A stretch of 64,000 nt of DNA from Indolivaga alginatilytica (GTDB lineage Bacteria > Bacteroidota > Bacteroidia > Bacteroidales > Dysgonomonadaceae). Position numbers and translations under genes: made by a program. Where the stretch lies: NCBI RefSeq assembly GCF_003201355.1, contig NZ_QICL01000001.1:549177-613176 (forward strand), written 5' to 3'. The notes beneath the pieces are model-generated. The model saw nothing but the letters and a program-made list of their open reading frames with translations, did no database searches and was not told the origin of the DNA. Of the stretch, positions 8,888-16,659 are shown in pieces. The first letter of the stretch is position 1. Each line of letters starts with the position of its first letter.

Positions 8888-11162
8888 ACTTATAAAAGTC
8901 AGCGATCTGCCTAAGGCAGAATCCGTAGACAATTTACTAACACTGGGTGTTGATAGCAATAATAACAGTGTCAAAGTCCCTATCGAATTACTCAAAGGAA
9001 ACAAAGGTGATAAAGGTGATACCCCCACTATCGGAATTAATGGCAACTGGTTTGTTGGTAATACCGACACAGGTAAACCCGCACGAGGCGAAGACGGTAA
9101 TAATCTCGGTAGTAAATCAATTTACAATTTATCACAGGCTACGGGAAACTATGCCTATGCAGACAAAACAACTGCTCGCAATGCCGTTACAACAACTTTA
9201 AGAGCGTTGGGGCAGGTGGTCGTTTATAAACTTGCTACAGGATGGATAACCGAACAGTTTATCGGAACGGCTGTAAGCGGATGGGCGACAGAAGCAAACT
9301 GGAAAGCTATCGGAGAACTCGAAGTAGAAGGCATAGGCTACCGTCAAACAACAGAAGTAAGTGAGATGATTAATCTAGTTGTCGACCCGGATTGGCAAAT
9401 AGGATATCTCGACAGGGATGTTCTTTATGCATCTGAAGCCTATAGACACAATGCTAAATTTATACCGGTATTACCAAGTACAGATTATCTTACCAATTCA
9501 AGATCAAATATTGCAATACTATTTTATAATGCAAGCAAGGTATTTATATCACAGACAAATATAGCTTTACCGGGAGCATTTAAAACCCCTGCAACCGCCG
9601 CTTTTGTAAGACATAACGTAGAAAAAGCTTTTCTTAGCGATGACTTTTCGAACATTTTTATTTATAAAAAGCCTGCTGAAACTATTATTAAAGAAGATCA
9701 CTTAAGTGTAAATATTGGCGTAGGTGACCTTCAGGGGGCTGTGGCTACCGGGCTGACTACCGGACAGGTCGATTTAATCCCGGATACTACAACAGGCTCA
9801 ACAAACTATCTCACAGCAGATGGAAAAGACTACTTTGGCAACAATGACTATTTTAGCAGTGCCGAATTTCTGCCTATTAAGGGCGGACGTAATTATACTA
9901 CGAATATACCTCAGTCGTCAATTCCGTTGATTTGGTTTTTTGACGCCGGTAAAAGACCGATCCGGGCAATAGGCTCGTCACACTCGGGCGTTGCGTATGG
10001 TGACTTTACAACGCCGATTAATGCAGCTTATTTTCGATTCAATGCCCGAACAAATCTTGTATCTGTTTTTTCGGTATTCGAGAAAACCGTTACCGAAAAA
10101 AAATATTACCTGCCTAATCTGGTTATAGACAAGAATAGCGTAATTGACAACGATATTGAATTAGTCGAAACCGAAGCCATTCCTTTTAAAGCTGGAACTT
10201 CTGTAATCAGTAGTCAGTATTGGGGTTATCAAAATCAAAGTGCTATCCAAGGTCAACTTATTAAATCTTTAAAATTAAAGGCTTCAACAGCAGGTAATGT
10301 TACCGTTGTGTTTTCGGGCGATGTTAATGCAACAGCTATCGTATGGTCTCAGGTGTTCCCTGTAGTGGCAGGCGAAAATGAATTGACTATAGACAGGACA
10401 CTGGGAAGTGCTCAGTATATCTTATTGAAAGGATCATTCTATTATAGCACAGCAGGGGCTAATCCGATTGGTGGAGGTTTGATAGGTCCTACAGGAAAGT
10501 CCGACACATCGGACTTATGCGTAGGCGTAACTATACTTAAGTCGATGGCTGGTGGTGACAGGCAGGTTAATTATATCGCTTTGGGAGATAGTATAACTAA
10601 CGGTCAAGGGGCTGCTATCCCTTACCCGAGGTTATTATCTCTTTCACTTCGCGGTACATTTACCAATCTGGGTCAAAACGGCTTGTCAGCCTCGGGAACA
10701 GGGGGTAATTCGCTCGACAGCAAAGTGGCGTTAGTGCCTGCCGGGTTCAAGGGTTTAATAACACTGATGATCGGTACAAATGATGCGGGTAATAATATTA
10801 CGTTGGGTGATGCTGCGTTGACACTGGCTAAACCCTTTGCAGATTTAAGCAAGTCGAATTTTGCCGATGCCTTCAGATGGAATCTGGAAACATTAATAAC
10901 CAAGTGTCCCGATGCGGTGATAGTTGTAATCTTGTCAATCAAATTTGCTGATGCAACGAATGATGCTAAGCTCGAGAAGTACAGGGAAGTGCAAAGAATT
11001 ATATCGAATCATTTTGCTATTCCGTGTCTTGAGATATACAAGACGTGTAAGATCACATTTATTACTTTCCCGAAATTGATGGCTGATAATACTCACCCTA
11101 ATGACGCCGGGCATGTTGAAATAAACAGGGTGTTAAAGCCTCAGATTAATCTGCTTCTTTAA
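8871..11162 (+). CDS. Phage tail-fibre-like protein with C-terminal SGNH/GDSL hydrolase
   Basis: The 763-residue protein starts with a fibre-like region (residues 1-75) carrying short collagen-like repeats (GNKGDKGDTP, GKPARGEDG). Two related beta-rich modules follow (about 165-270 and 280-410), each with a YLT...PV/PIKG pattern and an FDA/FYNASK strand. The C-terminus (about 560-763) is an SGNH hydrolase: ALGDSITNGQG holds the nucleophile Ser near 571, GTND is near 632 and DNTHPNDAGH with the catalytic Asp/His is near 739. Such a hydrolase would remove acyl groups from a surface polysaccharide. There is no signal peptide. It sits in a phage-derived cassette with holin and endolysin; substrate is inferred. 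Confidence 0.85.
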   Translation: MSKSLKLIKVSDLPKAESVDNLLTLGVDSNNNSVKVPIELLKGNKGDKGDTPTIGINGNWFVGNTDTGKPARGEDGNNLGSKSIYNLSQATGNYAYADKTTARNAVTTTLRALGQVVVYKLATGWITEQFIGTAVSGWATEANWKAIGELEVEGIGYRQTTEVSEMINLVVDPDWQIGYLDRDVLYASEAYRHNAKFIPVLPSTDYLTNSRSNIAILFYNASKVFISQTNIALPGAFKTPATAAFVRHNVEKAFLSDDFSNIFIYKKPAETIIKEDHLSVNIGVGDLQGAVATGLTTGQVDLIPDTTTGSTNYLTADGKDYFGNNDYFSSAEFLPIKGGRNYTTNIPQSSIPLIWFFDAGKRPIRAIGSSHSGVAYGDFTTPINAAYFRFNARTNLVSVFSVFEKTVTEKKYYLPNLVIDKNSVIDNDIELVETEAIPFKAGTSVISSQYWGYQNQSAIQGQLIKSLKLKASTAGNVTVVFSGDVNATAIVWSQVFPVVAGENELTIDRTLGSAQYILLKGSFYYSTAGANPIGGGLIGPTGKSDTSDLCVGVTILKSMAGGDRQVNYIALGDSITNGQGAAIPYPRLLSLSLRGTFTNLGQNGLSASGTGGNSLDSKVALVPAGFKGLITLMIGTNDAGNNITLGDAALTLAKPFADLSKSNFADAFRWNLETLITKCPDAVIVVILSIKFADATNDAKLEKYREVQRIISNHFAIPCLEIYKTCKITFITFPKLMADNTHPNDAGHVEINRVLKPQINLLL

Positions 11163-11186
11163 GTTAACTCATCAAATAATGAAAAT

Positions 11187-11666
11187 ATGAAACTACTGTT
11201 TATAAATGCATTCCTGAATAAGGATTACGAAGCACTCTATCAGAAGATAGAATTAGAGCTTATTATGTGGGTTATAGTGCTTATAGCCATTATTATCGAC
11301 TTGATATCGGGATTGCGCAAAGCCTCACAGATGGGAGAACTGCATACATCATACGGCTTTCGGCGTACGGTGAGTAAAATGGTGCAATACTATGGCTTGC
11401 TATGCTTTGCCTTTATGTTCGATATCCTATCCTCTATGATTTTACCTCTTCCCTATTTTACGATGTTAGCCAGCTTCTTTCTGGTATTTATAGAAGCAAA
11501 ATCGGTATTGGAAAAAGCTCAGGATAAGGATAGGCGAAAAATAAACGAGAATCTGAAAGACCTTATCACGCTCATCGAGAATAAAGACAATCTGCTCAAA
11601 GGAGTATCCGAAATACTTAAGAATTCAGAAAACCTTCAAACCGAACAGCATGGCACTGACAAATAA
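11187..11666 (+). CDS. Phage holin family protein
   Basis: A 159-residue protein with three or four hydrophobic segments (IMWVIVLIAIIIDLISG, YYGLLCFAFMFDIL, YFTMLASFFLVFIEAKSVLE) and a charged C-terminal tail. The pattern IIDLISGLRKA...G.RRTVSKM matches the phage_holin_4 group (PF05105). Holins form membrane lesions that let the endolysin reach peptidoglycan. Its 3' end overlaps the GH19 endolysin gene by 17 bp, the classical lysis-cassette order. Confidence 0.88.
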   Translation: MKLLFINAFLNKDYEALYQKIELELIMWVIVLIAIIIDLISGLRKASQMGELHTSYGFRRTVSKMVQYYGLLCFAFMFDILSSMILPLPYFTMLASFFLVFIEAKSVLEKAQDKDRRKINENLKDLITLIENKDNLLKGVSEILKNSENLQTEQHGTDK

Positions 11667-12201
11667 TCAACTCAAACAAATGTACCCCTTTTCGTCCGAA
11701 AAAAACAGGCTGAAATATTTATCATACCTCAATGAATTCATGCAACTCTACGAGATCAACACACAACAGAGGATAGCTGCATTTTTAGCACAGATAGGGC
11801 ACGAATCGGGGCAGCTTTTCTATAATGAAGAAATAGCTTCGGGTGCAGCTTATGAAGGCAGGCTCGATCTGGGAAATACAGAAAAAGGTGACGGTATTAG
11901 GTTTAAAGGAAGAGGTTTAATCCAAATCACAGGAAGATCCAACTACCAAAAGCTGACAAACGAAATGCGAGGACTGCCCTTGGGTGTCGACTTCGTAGCA
12001 GAACCCGACCTTCTCAAAGAACCCGAGTATGCAGTAAAATCGGCTTGCTGGTGGTGGCATAACCGCAAACTCAACGAATTGGCAGACGATGATTGCGAAG
12101 CCAGTTTCAAGCGAATCACACGTATTATTAACGGAGGATACAACGGATACACAGACAGATATAAAATATGGCAACGGGCAAAACAAATTCTATCCGCATG
12201 A
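11650..12201 (+). CDS. GH19-type endolysin (chitinase-like muramidase)
   Basis: A 183-residue protein without signal peptide. It shows GH19 hallmarks: AFLAQIGHESGQLFYNEE with the first catalytic Glu, ASGAAYEGRLDLGNT, FKGRGLIQITGRSNY, and the C-terminal WWWHNRKLNELAD and INGGYNGYTDR. GH19 proteins in phages cut peptidoglycan glycan strands. It is coupled to the holin upstream and to a membrane protein downstream (ATGA overlap at 12198). Length fits a single catalytic domain with no cell-wall-binding module. Confidence 0.92.
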   Translation: MALTNNQLKQMYPFSSEKNRLKYLSYLNEFMQLYEINTQQRIAAFLAQIGHESGQLFYNEEIASGAAYEGRLDLGNTEKGDGIRFKGRGLIQITGRSNYQKLTNEMRGLPLGVDFVAEPDLLKEPEYAVKSACWWWHNRKLNELADDDCEASFKRITRIINGGYNGYTDRYKIWQRAKQILSA

Positions 12202-12752
12202 AAAAGCAAACACTATACATAATATACACTCTTATCGGGTTCATCTCCGGATTTATAATAGGGAGGCAGGCTTCACAATCAGAAGAATCCATTAAGTACA
12301 TAAAAGGGGAAACGATAGAAAAGGTCGTCGAAATACCAACACCCTATAAAGTAGAAATTCCTTCAAAGCCGATCTATTTATATAAACAGCAGGATACGGT
12401 ATTTAACACAATTACAGCAAAAGTAGATACCAACGCGATATTAAACGATTGGATATTAAAACGAAGCTACAAAAAAGAGCTTTTTGATAATCAATACGGA
12501 ACCTTGGCGATAGATGCCTCCATACAGTATAATCAATTGCAATCACTCAAATACAATTTCACTCCTGTACAAAAAGAAATATCCATCAGGAAAGAACGAG
12601 TGTGGATGCCTTATGGCAGTATGTCGTACAGCACTTTAAATTATATAGGTATTGGTGGAGGAATATTTTATCACGATGTAGGTTTAGGAGCAAAGTATGT
12701 AACTGATCTTGATAAAAAAGGCTTTGAATTTGAATTAAAATACAAGTTTTAA
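12198..12752 (+). CDS. Single-span membrane protein of the lysis cassette (spanin-like position)
   Basis: The start is taken at 12198 because ATGA overlaps the endolysin stop; an upstream in-frame ATG at 12168 lies inside the endolysin gene. Residues 1-22 form one membrane anchor (LYIIYTLIGFISGFIIG). An extended region (YIKGETIEKVVEIPTPYKVE) follows, then a C-terminal beta-rich part (YNFTPVQKEISI, GGGIFYHDVGLGAKY). Proteins of this form end lysis modules in Bacteroidetes prophages, and by position it could act as a spanin, but that is inference. The stop codon is directly fused to a dispersed repeat (TAAGGTC). Confidence 0.7.
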   Translation: MKKQTLYIIYTLIGFISGFIIGRQASQSEESIKYIKGETIEKVVEIPTPYKVEIPSKPIYLYKQQDTVFNTITAKVDTNAILNDWILKRSYKKELFDNQYGTLAIDASIQYNQLQSLKYNFTPVQKEISIRKERVWMPYGSMSYSTLNYIGIGGGIFYHDVGLGAKYVTDLDKKGFEFELKYKF

Positions 12753-12846
12753 GGTCGCAGACCTTTTTATTGCTTTGGCTGGGCATAACAACCAGAGATA
12801 GTTATGCTGATGAATCATCGCATTAAATAGTTAGAATTACTTAAAA
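12751..12846 (+). repeat. Dispersed repeat, type B copy 1
   Basis: The palindromic head AAGGTCG-c-AGACCTT plus T-run is followed by TATTGCTTTGG, then a hairpin with arms GCATAAC and GTTATGC around an 11-base loop. A tail CGCATTAAATAGTTAGAATT follows. Near-identical copies are at 30259-30354 and 51003-51094. The preceding gene's TAA lies inside the head. Confidence 0.9.
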
Positions 12847-12864
12847 TATCAAATCTTTATAAAA

Positions 12865-12907
12865 GAATGCGGATAAATTTGTCTTTACAACAACTTTATC
12901 CGCATTA
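12865..12907 (+). terminator. Hairpin after the phage-derived cassette
   Basis: AATGCGGATAAA pairs with TTTATCCGCATT around a loop of about 19 bases. The following run (ATAATTT) is T-poor, so it may be a weak terminator or a structured element. Confidence 0.5.
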
Positions 12908-13015
12908 TAATTTACTGAAAATCAATCTACAGTTTCAAAAAAAGAGGCTGTTTATTTGGAGATTCGAATTATTTATTTACATTTGTTAAGATTTAGGATT
13001 TATCACACTTGAGCT

Positions 13016-13354
13016 ATGAAACAACTCATTATAATTTTGTTATTTTTCTGCAGCATAACAGGCACTTCTGTTTGTGGAAATTATCATGGGTCTCCTCATT
13101 TCGATTTTATAAGCTCTAATCCTAAAAATGAAAATAAGCCAAATTATAGTATATCTGCTTCCAATGAAGCAATACTCATCTCTTCTGTCGCTCAGGGTTC
13201 GCAAATATGGGTATTCAATGCTTCGGGACAAAACATCTATAACAAAGTAGCAAAAGAGAGCTTTGTCGCAGTACCGATACGCTCGAAAGGGATTTTCATT
13301 ATCAGAATAAAATCTTCTAAAGAAATCTATACGACTAAGGTTATCGTAAAATAG
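13016..13354 (+). CDS. Small exported protein made mostly of a sorting-domain-like beta fold
   Basis: After a signal peptide (MKQLIIILLFFCSITGTSVC) only about 90 residues remain. The last 60 follow the C-terminal sorting-domain pattern seen in Bacteroidetes: IWVFNASGQNIYNKVAKES, then GIFIIRI and a final TTKVIVK. T9SS type-A sorting domains or DUF6383-like domains have this form. An orphan sorting domain without a passenger is unusual; it might be a degraded larger gene or a small secreted product. Standalone gene flanked by noncoding DNA. Confidence 0.65.
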   Translation: MKQLIIILLFFCSITGTSVCGNYHGSPHFDFISSNPKNENKPNYSISASNEAILISSVAQGSQIWVFNASGQNIYNKVAKESFVAVPIRSKGIFIIRIKSSKEIYTTKVIVK

Positions 13355-13566
13355 GAGAAGTCCTGCTTTTTAACTTTTCAGTAACCTCATCTTCATTTTC
13401 AAATGAAAGTCTTAACTTTTCAAAATGTTATTTTTCAAGATAGCCGCCCCTCCTTTCGTCTCTTTTTTCATAACTTTACATGAGATTAAACGACGCACAG
13501 TTTCTTGTTTTTACTTTTAAAATAAAAGCTCTTAAAGCCCGAAGCCTTGCATCTAAGTAAATGAAA

Positions 13567-13676
13567 GTATTTAATGATATACTTTTATTTGTAGGGGCAG
13601 ACCTATGTGTCTGTCCTATTTGGGTGAACACATAGGTTCACCCCTACACCAAAGCAATAAAAAGGTCTAAGACCTT
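13567..13676 (-). repeat. Dispersed repeat, type A copy 2 (inverted)
   Basis: This is the reverse complement of the 5886-5996 element: tail first (GTATTTAATGATATACTTTT), double hairpin with TGTAGGGG-type ends, and the palindromic head AAGGTCT-a-AGACCTT at the right. It lies 27 bp upstream of the phosphatase start, in the 349-bp gap after 13354 that otherwise holds no gene. Confidence 0.85.
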
Positions 13677-13703
13677 ATCATTATACGAAAAAAGAATAAA
13701 ACA

Positions 13704-15353
13704 ATGAATGTGAAAAAATTTCTTACATTTCCTCTCTTGTTGGCAACCTTCTCTATTTTTGCCCAATCGGGAAATCAGACTCAAGTAAACCGTCCCAAAT
13801 TAGTAGTTGGCATTGTAGTAGATCAAATGCGTTGGGATTACCTCTACCGATACTATGACAGATACAGCAACAATGGTTTTAAGCGTATGTTGAACGAAGG
13901 TTTCACGTGCGAAAATACCATGCTGAATTATGTACCATCCTATACGGCAATCGGGCACAGTACTATTTACACAGGCTCGGTTCCTGCTATACACGGCATA
14001 GCGGGCAACGATTTTATAGTACAGGCTACGGGTCAATCGCTCTATTGTACACAAGACGATAATGTAAACAGTGTAGGCACTAAAGACAAGAATGCAACTG
14101 CCGGAAAGATGTCACCCTTTAATCTGAAAGCCAGCACCATAACAGACGAATTGAAGCTTGCAACCAATTTCCGTTCAAAAGTAGTAGGCGTTTCTATAAA
14201 AGACAGAGGAAGCATACTTCCTGCGGGACATGCTGCAAATGCCGCTTATTGGTTCGATGGAGAATCGGGTAACTGGATTACAAGTACATGGTACATGGAG
14301 GATCTACCCAAATGGCTGAAAGAATTCAACAGCAAAGAAGTAGCCAGAAAATATCTCGATCAAAATTGGAATACACTCTACCCTATCGATACTTATGTAC
14401 AAAGTACGAGCGATGACAATATTTATGAAGAAACATTCAAAGGTATTGATAAAGTAAAGTTCCCTATTAAAACATCCGATCTGGTAAAAAAGAATGGCTT
14501 AGGACTTATCCGAACCACTCCTTATGGTAATACATTGACTTTGGATGTTGCCAAATTAGTGATCGAAAACGAACAAATGGGCAACAATCAAGTTACCGAC
14601 TTTCTGGCTGTCAGCCTATCGTCACCCGATTATATCGGACATCAGTTTGGCCCCAACTCGGTAAAGGTAGAAGATAACTACCTGCGTCTGGATAAAGACT
14701 TAGGTGACTTCTTTGCATACTTGGATCAGAAGGTAGGGAAAGGTAATTACACCGTATTTCTTACTGCCGACCACGGCGGTGCACACAACGGACAATTTCT
14801 TAAGGATAATAAAATTCCCGCAGGAAATTGGGATGTAAAGACAATCAACGATGGATTGAATAAATTTTTGGCAGGAAAATTCGGTGTAGATAATCTGGTC
14901 TATAATTTGTATAATTATCAGGTAAACTATAATTACAAGCAAATCAATTCATCTATCGATATGGACGATTTGCGAGAAGCATCTATCGAATATCTACAAA
15001 AGGTTGAGGGTGTGGCTTATGTTGTAGAAACTGCAAAAGTATCGGAAGCTACCATACCTGCTGTCATCAAAGAAAAAATAGTAAACGGATACAACAGAGA
15101 TCTTTGCGGCGAAATACAAATTATCCTAAAACCGGGATGGTACAGCGATAACGATTTAAAAGGTGCTACACATGGCACATGGAATCCTTATGATGCGCAT
15201 ATTCCATTGGTTTGGATGGGATGGGGAATTAAACAAGGCTCGACCAACACCGAAGTTTACATGACAGATATAGCGCCAACCGTTGCAGCATTGCTGCACA
15301 TACAAATGCCAAGCGGATGTATAGGTAAACCTATCACCGACTTGTGGAAGTAA
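13704..15353 (+). CDS. pafA: PafA-type alkaline phosphatase
   Basis: A 549-residue exported phosphatase (signal peptide to about FAQ at 21) of the alkaline phosphatase superfamily. VVDQMRWDYL carries the first metal-binding Asp (D40). VPSYTAIGHSTIYTG provides Thr81 as nucleophile, and the later SIKDRGSILPAGH supplies the Lys and Arg that distinguish PafA. Remaining zinc ligands are in SPDYIGHQFGPNS, TADHGGAHNG and GATHGTWNPYDAHIP. PafA is a periplasmic phosphate-insensitive monoesterase that releases phosphate from organic esters. Start chosen at the signal-peptide ATG. It stands alone behind a repeat element and ahead of an SMI1/KNR4 gene on the same strand. Confidence 0.9.
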   Translation: MNVKKFLTFPLLLATFSIFAQSGNQTQVNRPKLVVGIVVDQMRWDYLYRYYDRYSNNGFKRMLNEGFTCENTMLNYVPSYTAIGHSTIYTGSVPAIHGIAGNDFIVQATGQSLYCTQDDNVNSVGTKDKNATAGKMSPFNLKASTITDELKLATNFRSKVVGVSIKDRGSILPAGHAANAAYWFDGESGNWITSTWYMEDLPKWLKEFNSKEVARKYLDQNWNTLYPIDTYVQSTSDDNIYEETFKGIDKVKFPIKTSDLVKKNGLGLIRTTPYGNTLTLDVAKLVIENEQMGNNQVTDFLAVSLSSPDYIGHQFGPNSVKVEDNYLRLDKDLGDFFAYLDQKVGKGNYTVFLTADHGGAHNGQFLKDNKIPAGNWDVKTINDGLNKFLAGKFGVDNLVYNLYNYQVNYNYKQINSSIDMDDLREASIEYLQKVEGVAYVVETAKVSEATIPAVIKEKIVNGYNRDLCGEIQIILKPGWYSDNDLKGATHGTWNPYDAHIPLVWMGWGIKQGSTNTEVYMTDIAPTVAALLHIQMPSGCIGKPITDLWK

Positions 15354-15375
15354 AACCGAAGAAAATAAATAGTAA

Positions 15376-15873
15376 ATGAAGTATATAGAAAATCTTGAAA
15401 CTGGCGGATTTAATTTCATCCATAGAGAAAATCCGAGAGATTTACCTGCTGAAATACTCAAACGGTATAAGAATATTCCGGAGGACTATTTGATATTCCT
15501 GAAACAGTTTGAGCAAATAATCACTGACGACGATACAACATGGTTCAACTCAATCGAAGATTTTAACGGTGAATCTGAAAATGCATTTACATGGAATGAT
15601 TTTGAATTACAAAGTCTAGAAATTTATAACGATGATGAGAACGAATCGGAGAATGTGCGGAAGTTTTGGGACAACCATCTCCCGATTGTTTTATCGGTGA
15701 AAGGCGAATACCAATATTTGGCTATTTGCTTGGAGAACGATCGACATGGCGAAATCGTTTATGGACTTGAACCCGAATTTGAGGAAGTTACAAAAGTTTG
15801 TGATAACTTTGAACAATTAATGGTATTGATGAGGAATCCGTTGAGTAACGAAACTCTCAAGTATTTCTTATAA
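15376..15873 (+). CDS. SMI1/KNR4 (SUKH-type) family protein
   Basis: This 165-residue cytoplasmic protein matches SUKH folds: the early EILKRYKNIPEDYLIFLKQF helix pair, the WFNSIEDFNG segment, the central LPIVLSVKGEYQYLAIC strands and the closing EEVTKVCDNFEQLMVLM helix. SUKH proteins often act as immunity proteins against polymorphic toxins, but many are housekeeping singletons. No toxin gene is adjacent: upstream is pafA, 22 bp away, and downstream a YiiX-like hydrolase. The immunity role is therefore only a possibility. Confidence 0.8.
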   Translation: MKYIENLETGGFNFIHRENPRDLPAEILKRYKNIPEDYLIFLKQFEQIITDDDTTWFNSIEDFNGESENAFTWNDFELQSLEIYNDDENESENVRKFWDNHLPIVLSVKGEYQYLAICLENDRHGEIVYGLEPEFEEVTKVCDNFEQLMVLMRNPLSNETLKYFL

Positions 15874-15939
15874 CATCAGACCATTAGATTAGGAAGACAA
15901 TCCTCTAAATAACAAATAAGTATAAAATAATAAGACCAG

Positions 15940-16581
15940 ATGTTTAATATTATATTATCGGTATTTATCTTTCTTTCTCCTTTCTTCCCGAATGATAATG
16001 TGGGAAATAGTCTCCAAGACGGAGATCTTATATTTCAGGAATCTTGTAACGGAGAAATGGGAGATGCTATAAAAGAGGTAACATCGGGCATAGCAGGCTA
16101 TAATTTTACACATGTCGGCATTGTCTGGATTGATGCAGCAACCGATTCGGTTTATGTTATTGAAGCCACGCATCCTAAAGTTCGTATAACGCCTTTGCAG
16201 AAATATATATATCCCGAAGAGGCCAAATGTGCTCCAAAATCGATTGTCGGACGTTTGAAACCTCAGTTCAGAACTTTAATACCACAAGCTATTGAAGAGG
16301 CTAAAAAACTGGTGGGCAAGGATTATGACGATGCTTTCGACCTTAGTAACGATCAATATTACTGCTCGGAACTTATTTACGATATTTTTCTCAAGGCGAA
16401 CAACAACGTTCCCGTATTTCCATTGAATGTTATGACTTTCAAATCGAAAGAGACGGGAGAATATTCGCCCAATTGGGTCACACATTTCAAAAAGCTGGGC
16501 ATACCCATACCCGAAGGCGAAAAGGGAATAAATCCCGGAGCGATGTCTCAACAAACGGATATAATCGACATAATAAACTAA
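15940..16581 (+). CDS. YiiX/YebB-like permuted NlpC/P60 cysteine hydrolase
   Basis: A 213-residue exported protein (hydrophobic N-terminus MFNIILSVFIFLSPFFP). It starts with the permuted-papain motif LQDGDLIFQE, then has the catalytic His in FTHVGIVWID, an acidic position in YVIEATHPKV and the nucleophile Cys in YYCSELIYDIF. This order matches the YiiX-type family (PF05708, peptidase C92), active as amidases or peptidases in the periplasm. The substrate is not known. A strong hairpin terminator follows directly. Confidence 0.85.
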   Translation: MFNIILSVFIFLSPFFPNDNVGNSLQDGDLIFQESCNGEMGDAIKEVTSGIAGYNFTHVGIVWIDAATDSVYVIEATHPKVRITPLQKYIYPEEAKCAPKSIVGRLKPQFRTLIPQAIEEAKKLVGKDYDDAFDLSNDQYYCSELIYDIFLKANNNVPVFPLNVMTFKSKETGEYSPNWVTHFKKLGIPIPEGEKGINPGAMSQQTDIIDIIN

Positions 16582-16586
16582 CAAGC

Positions 16587-16622
16587 AAAAGAGTAGAAAT
16601 TCGATTTCTACTCTTTTATTTT
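16587..16622 (+). terminator. Rho-independent terminator
   Basis: AAAAGAGTAGAAAT pairs with ATTTCTACTCTTTT around a tight TCG loop, followed by ATTTTTATT. It closes the pafA-SUKH-hydrolase stretch. Confidence 0.9.
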
Positions 16623-16625
16623 TAT

Positions 16626-16633
16626 TACTTTTG
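16626..16633 (+). promoter_or_regulatory. Candidate -7 box for the WG-repeat gene
   Basis: TACTTTTG fits TAnnTTTG and lies 26 bp before the ATG at 16660. No -33 TTTG is evident because the preceding sequence is the terminator stem. Confidence 0.45.
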
Positions 16634-16659
16634 CAAGCGTTAAAGAAACACATCACACT

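Noticed and set aside
5886..13676. CRISPR array suggested by recurring palindromes
   Set aside because: The repeats are dispersed single copies kilobases apart, without regular spacers or cas genes.
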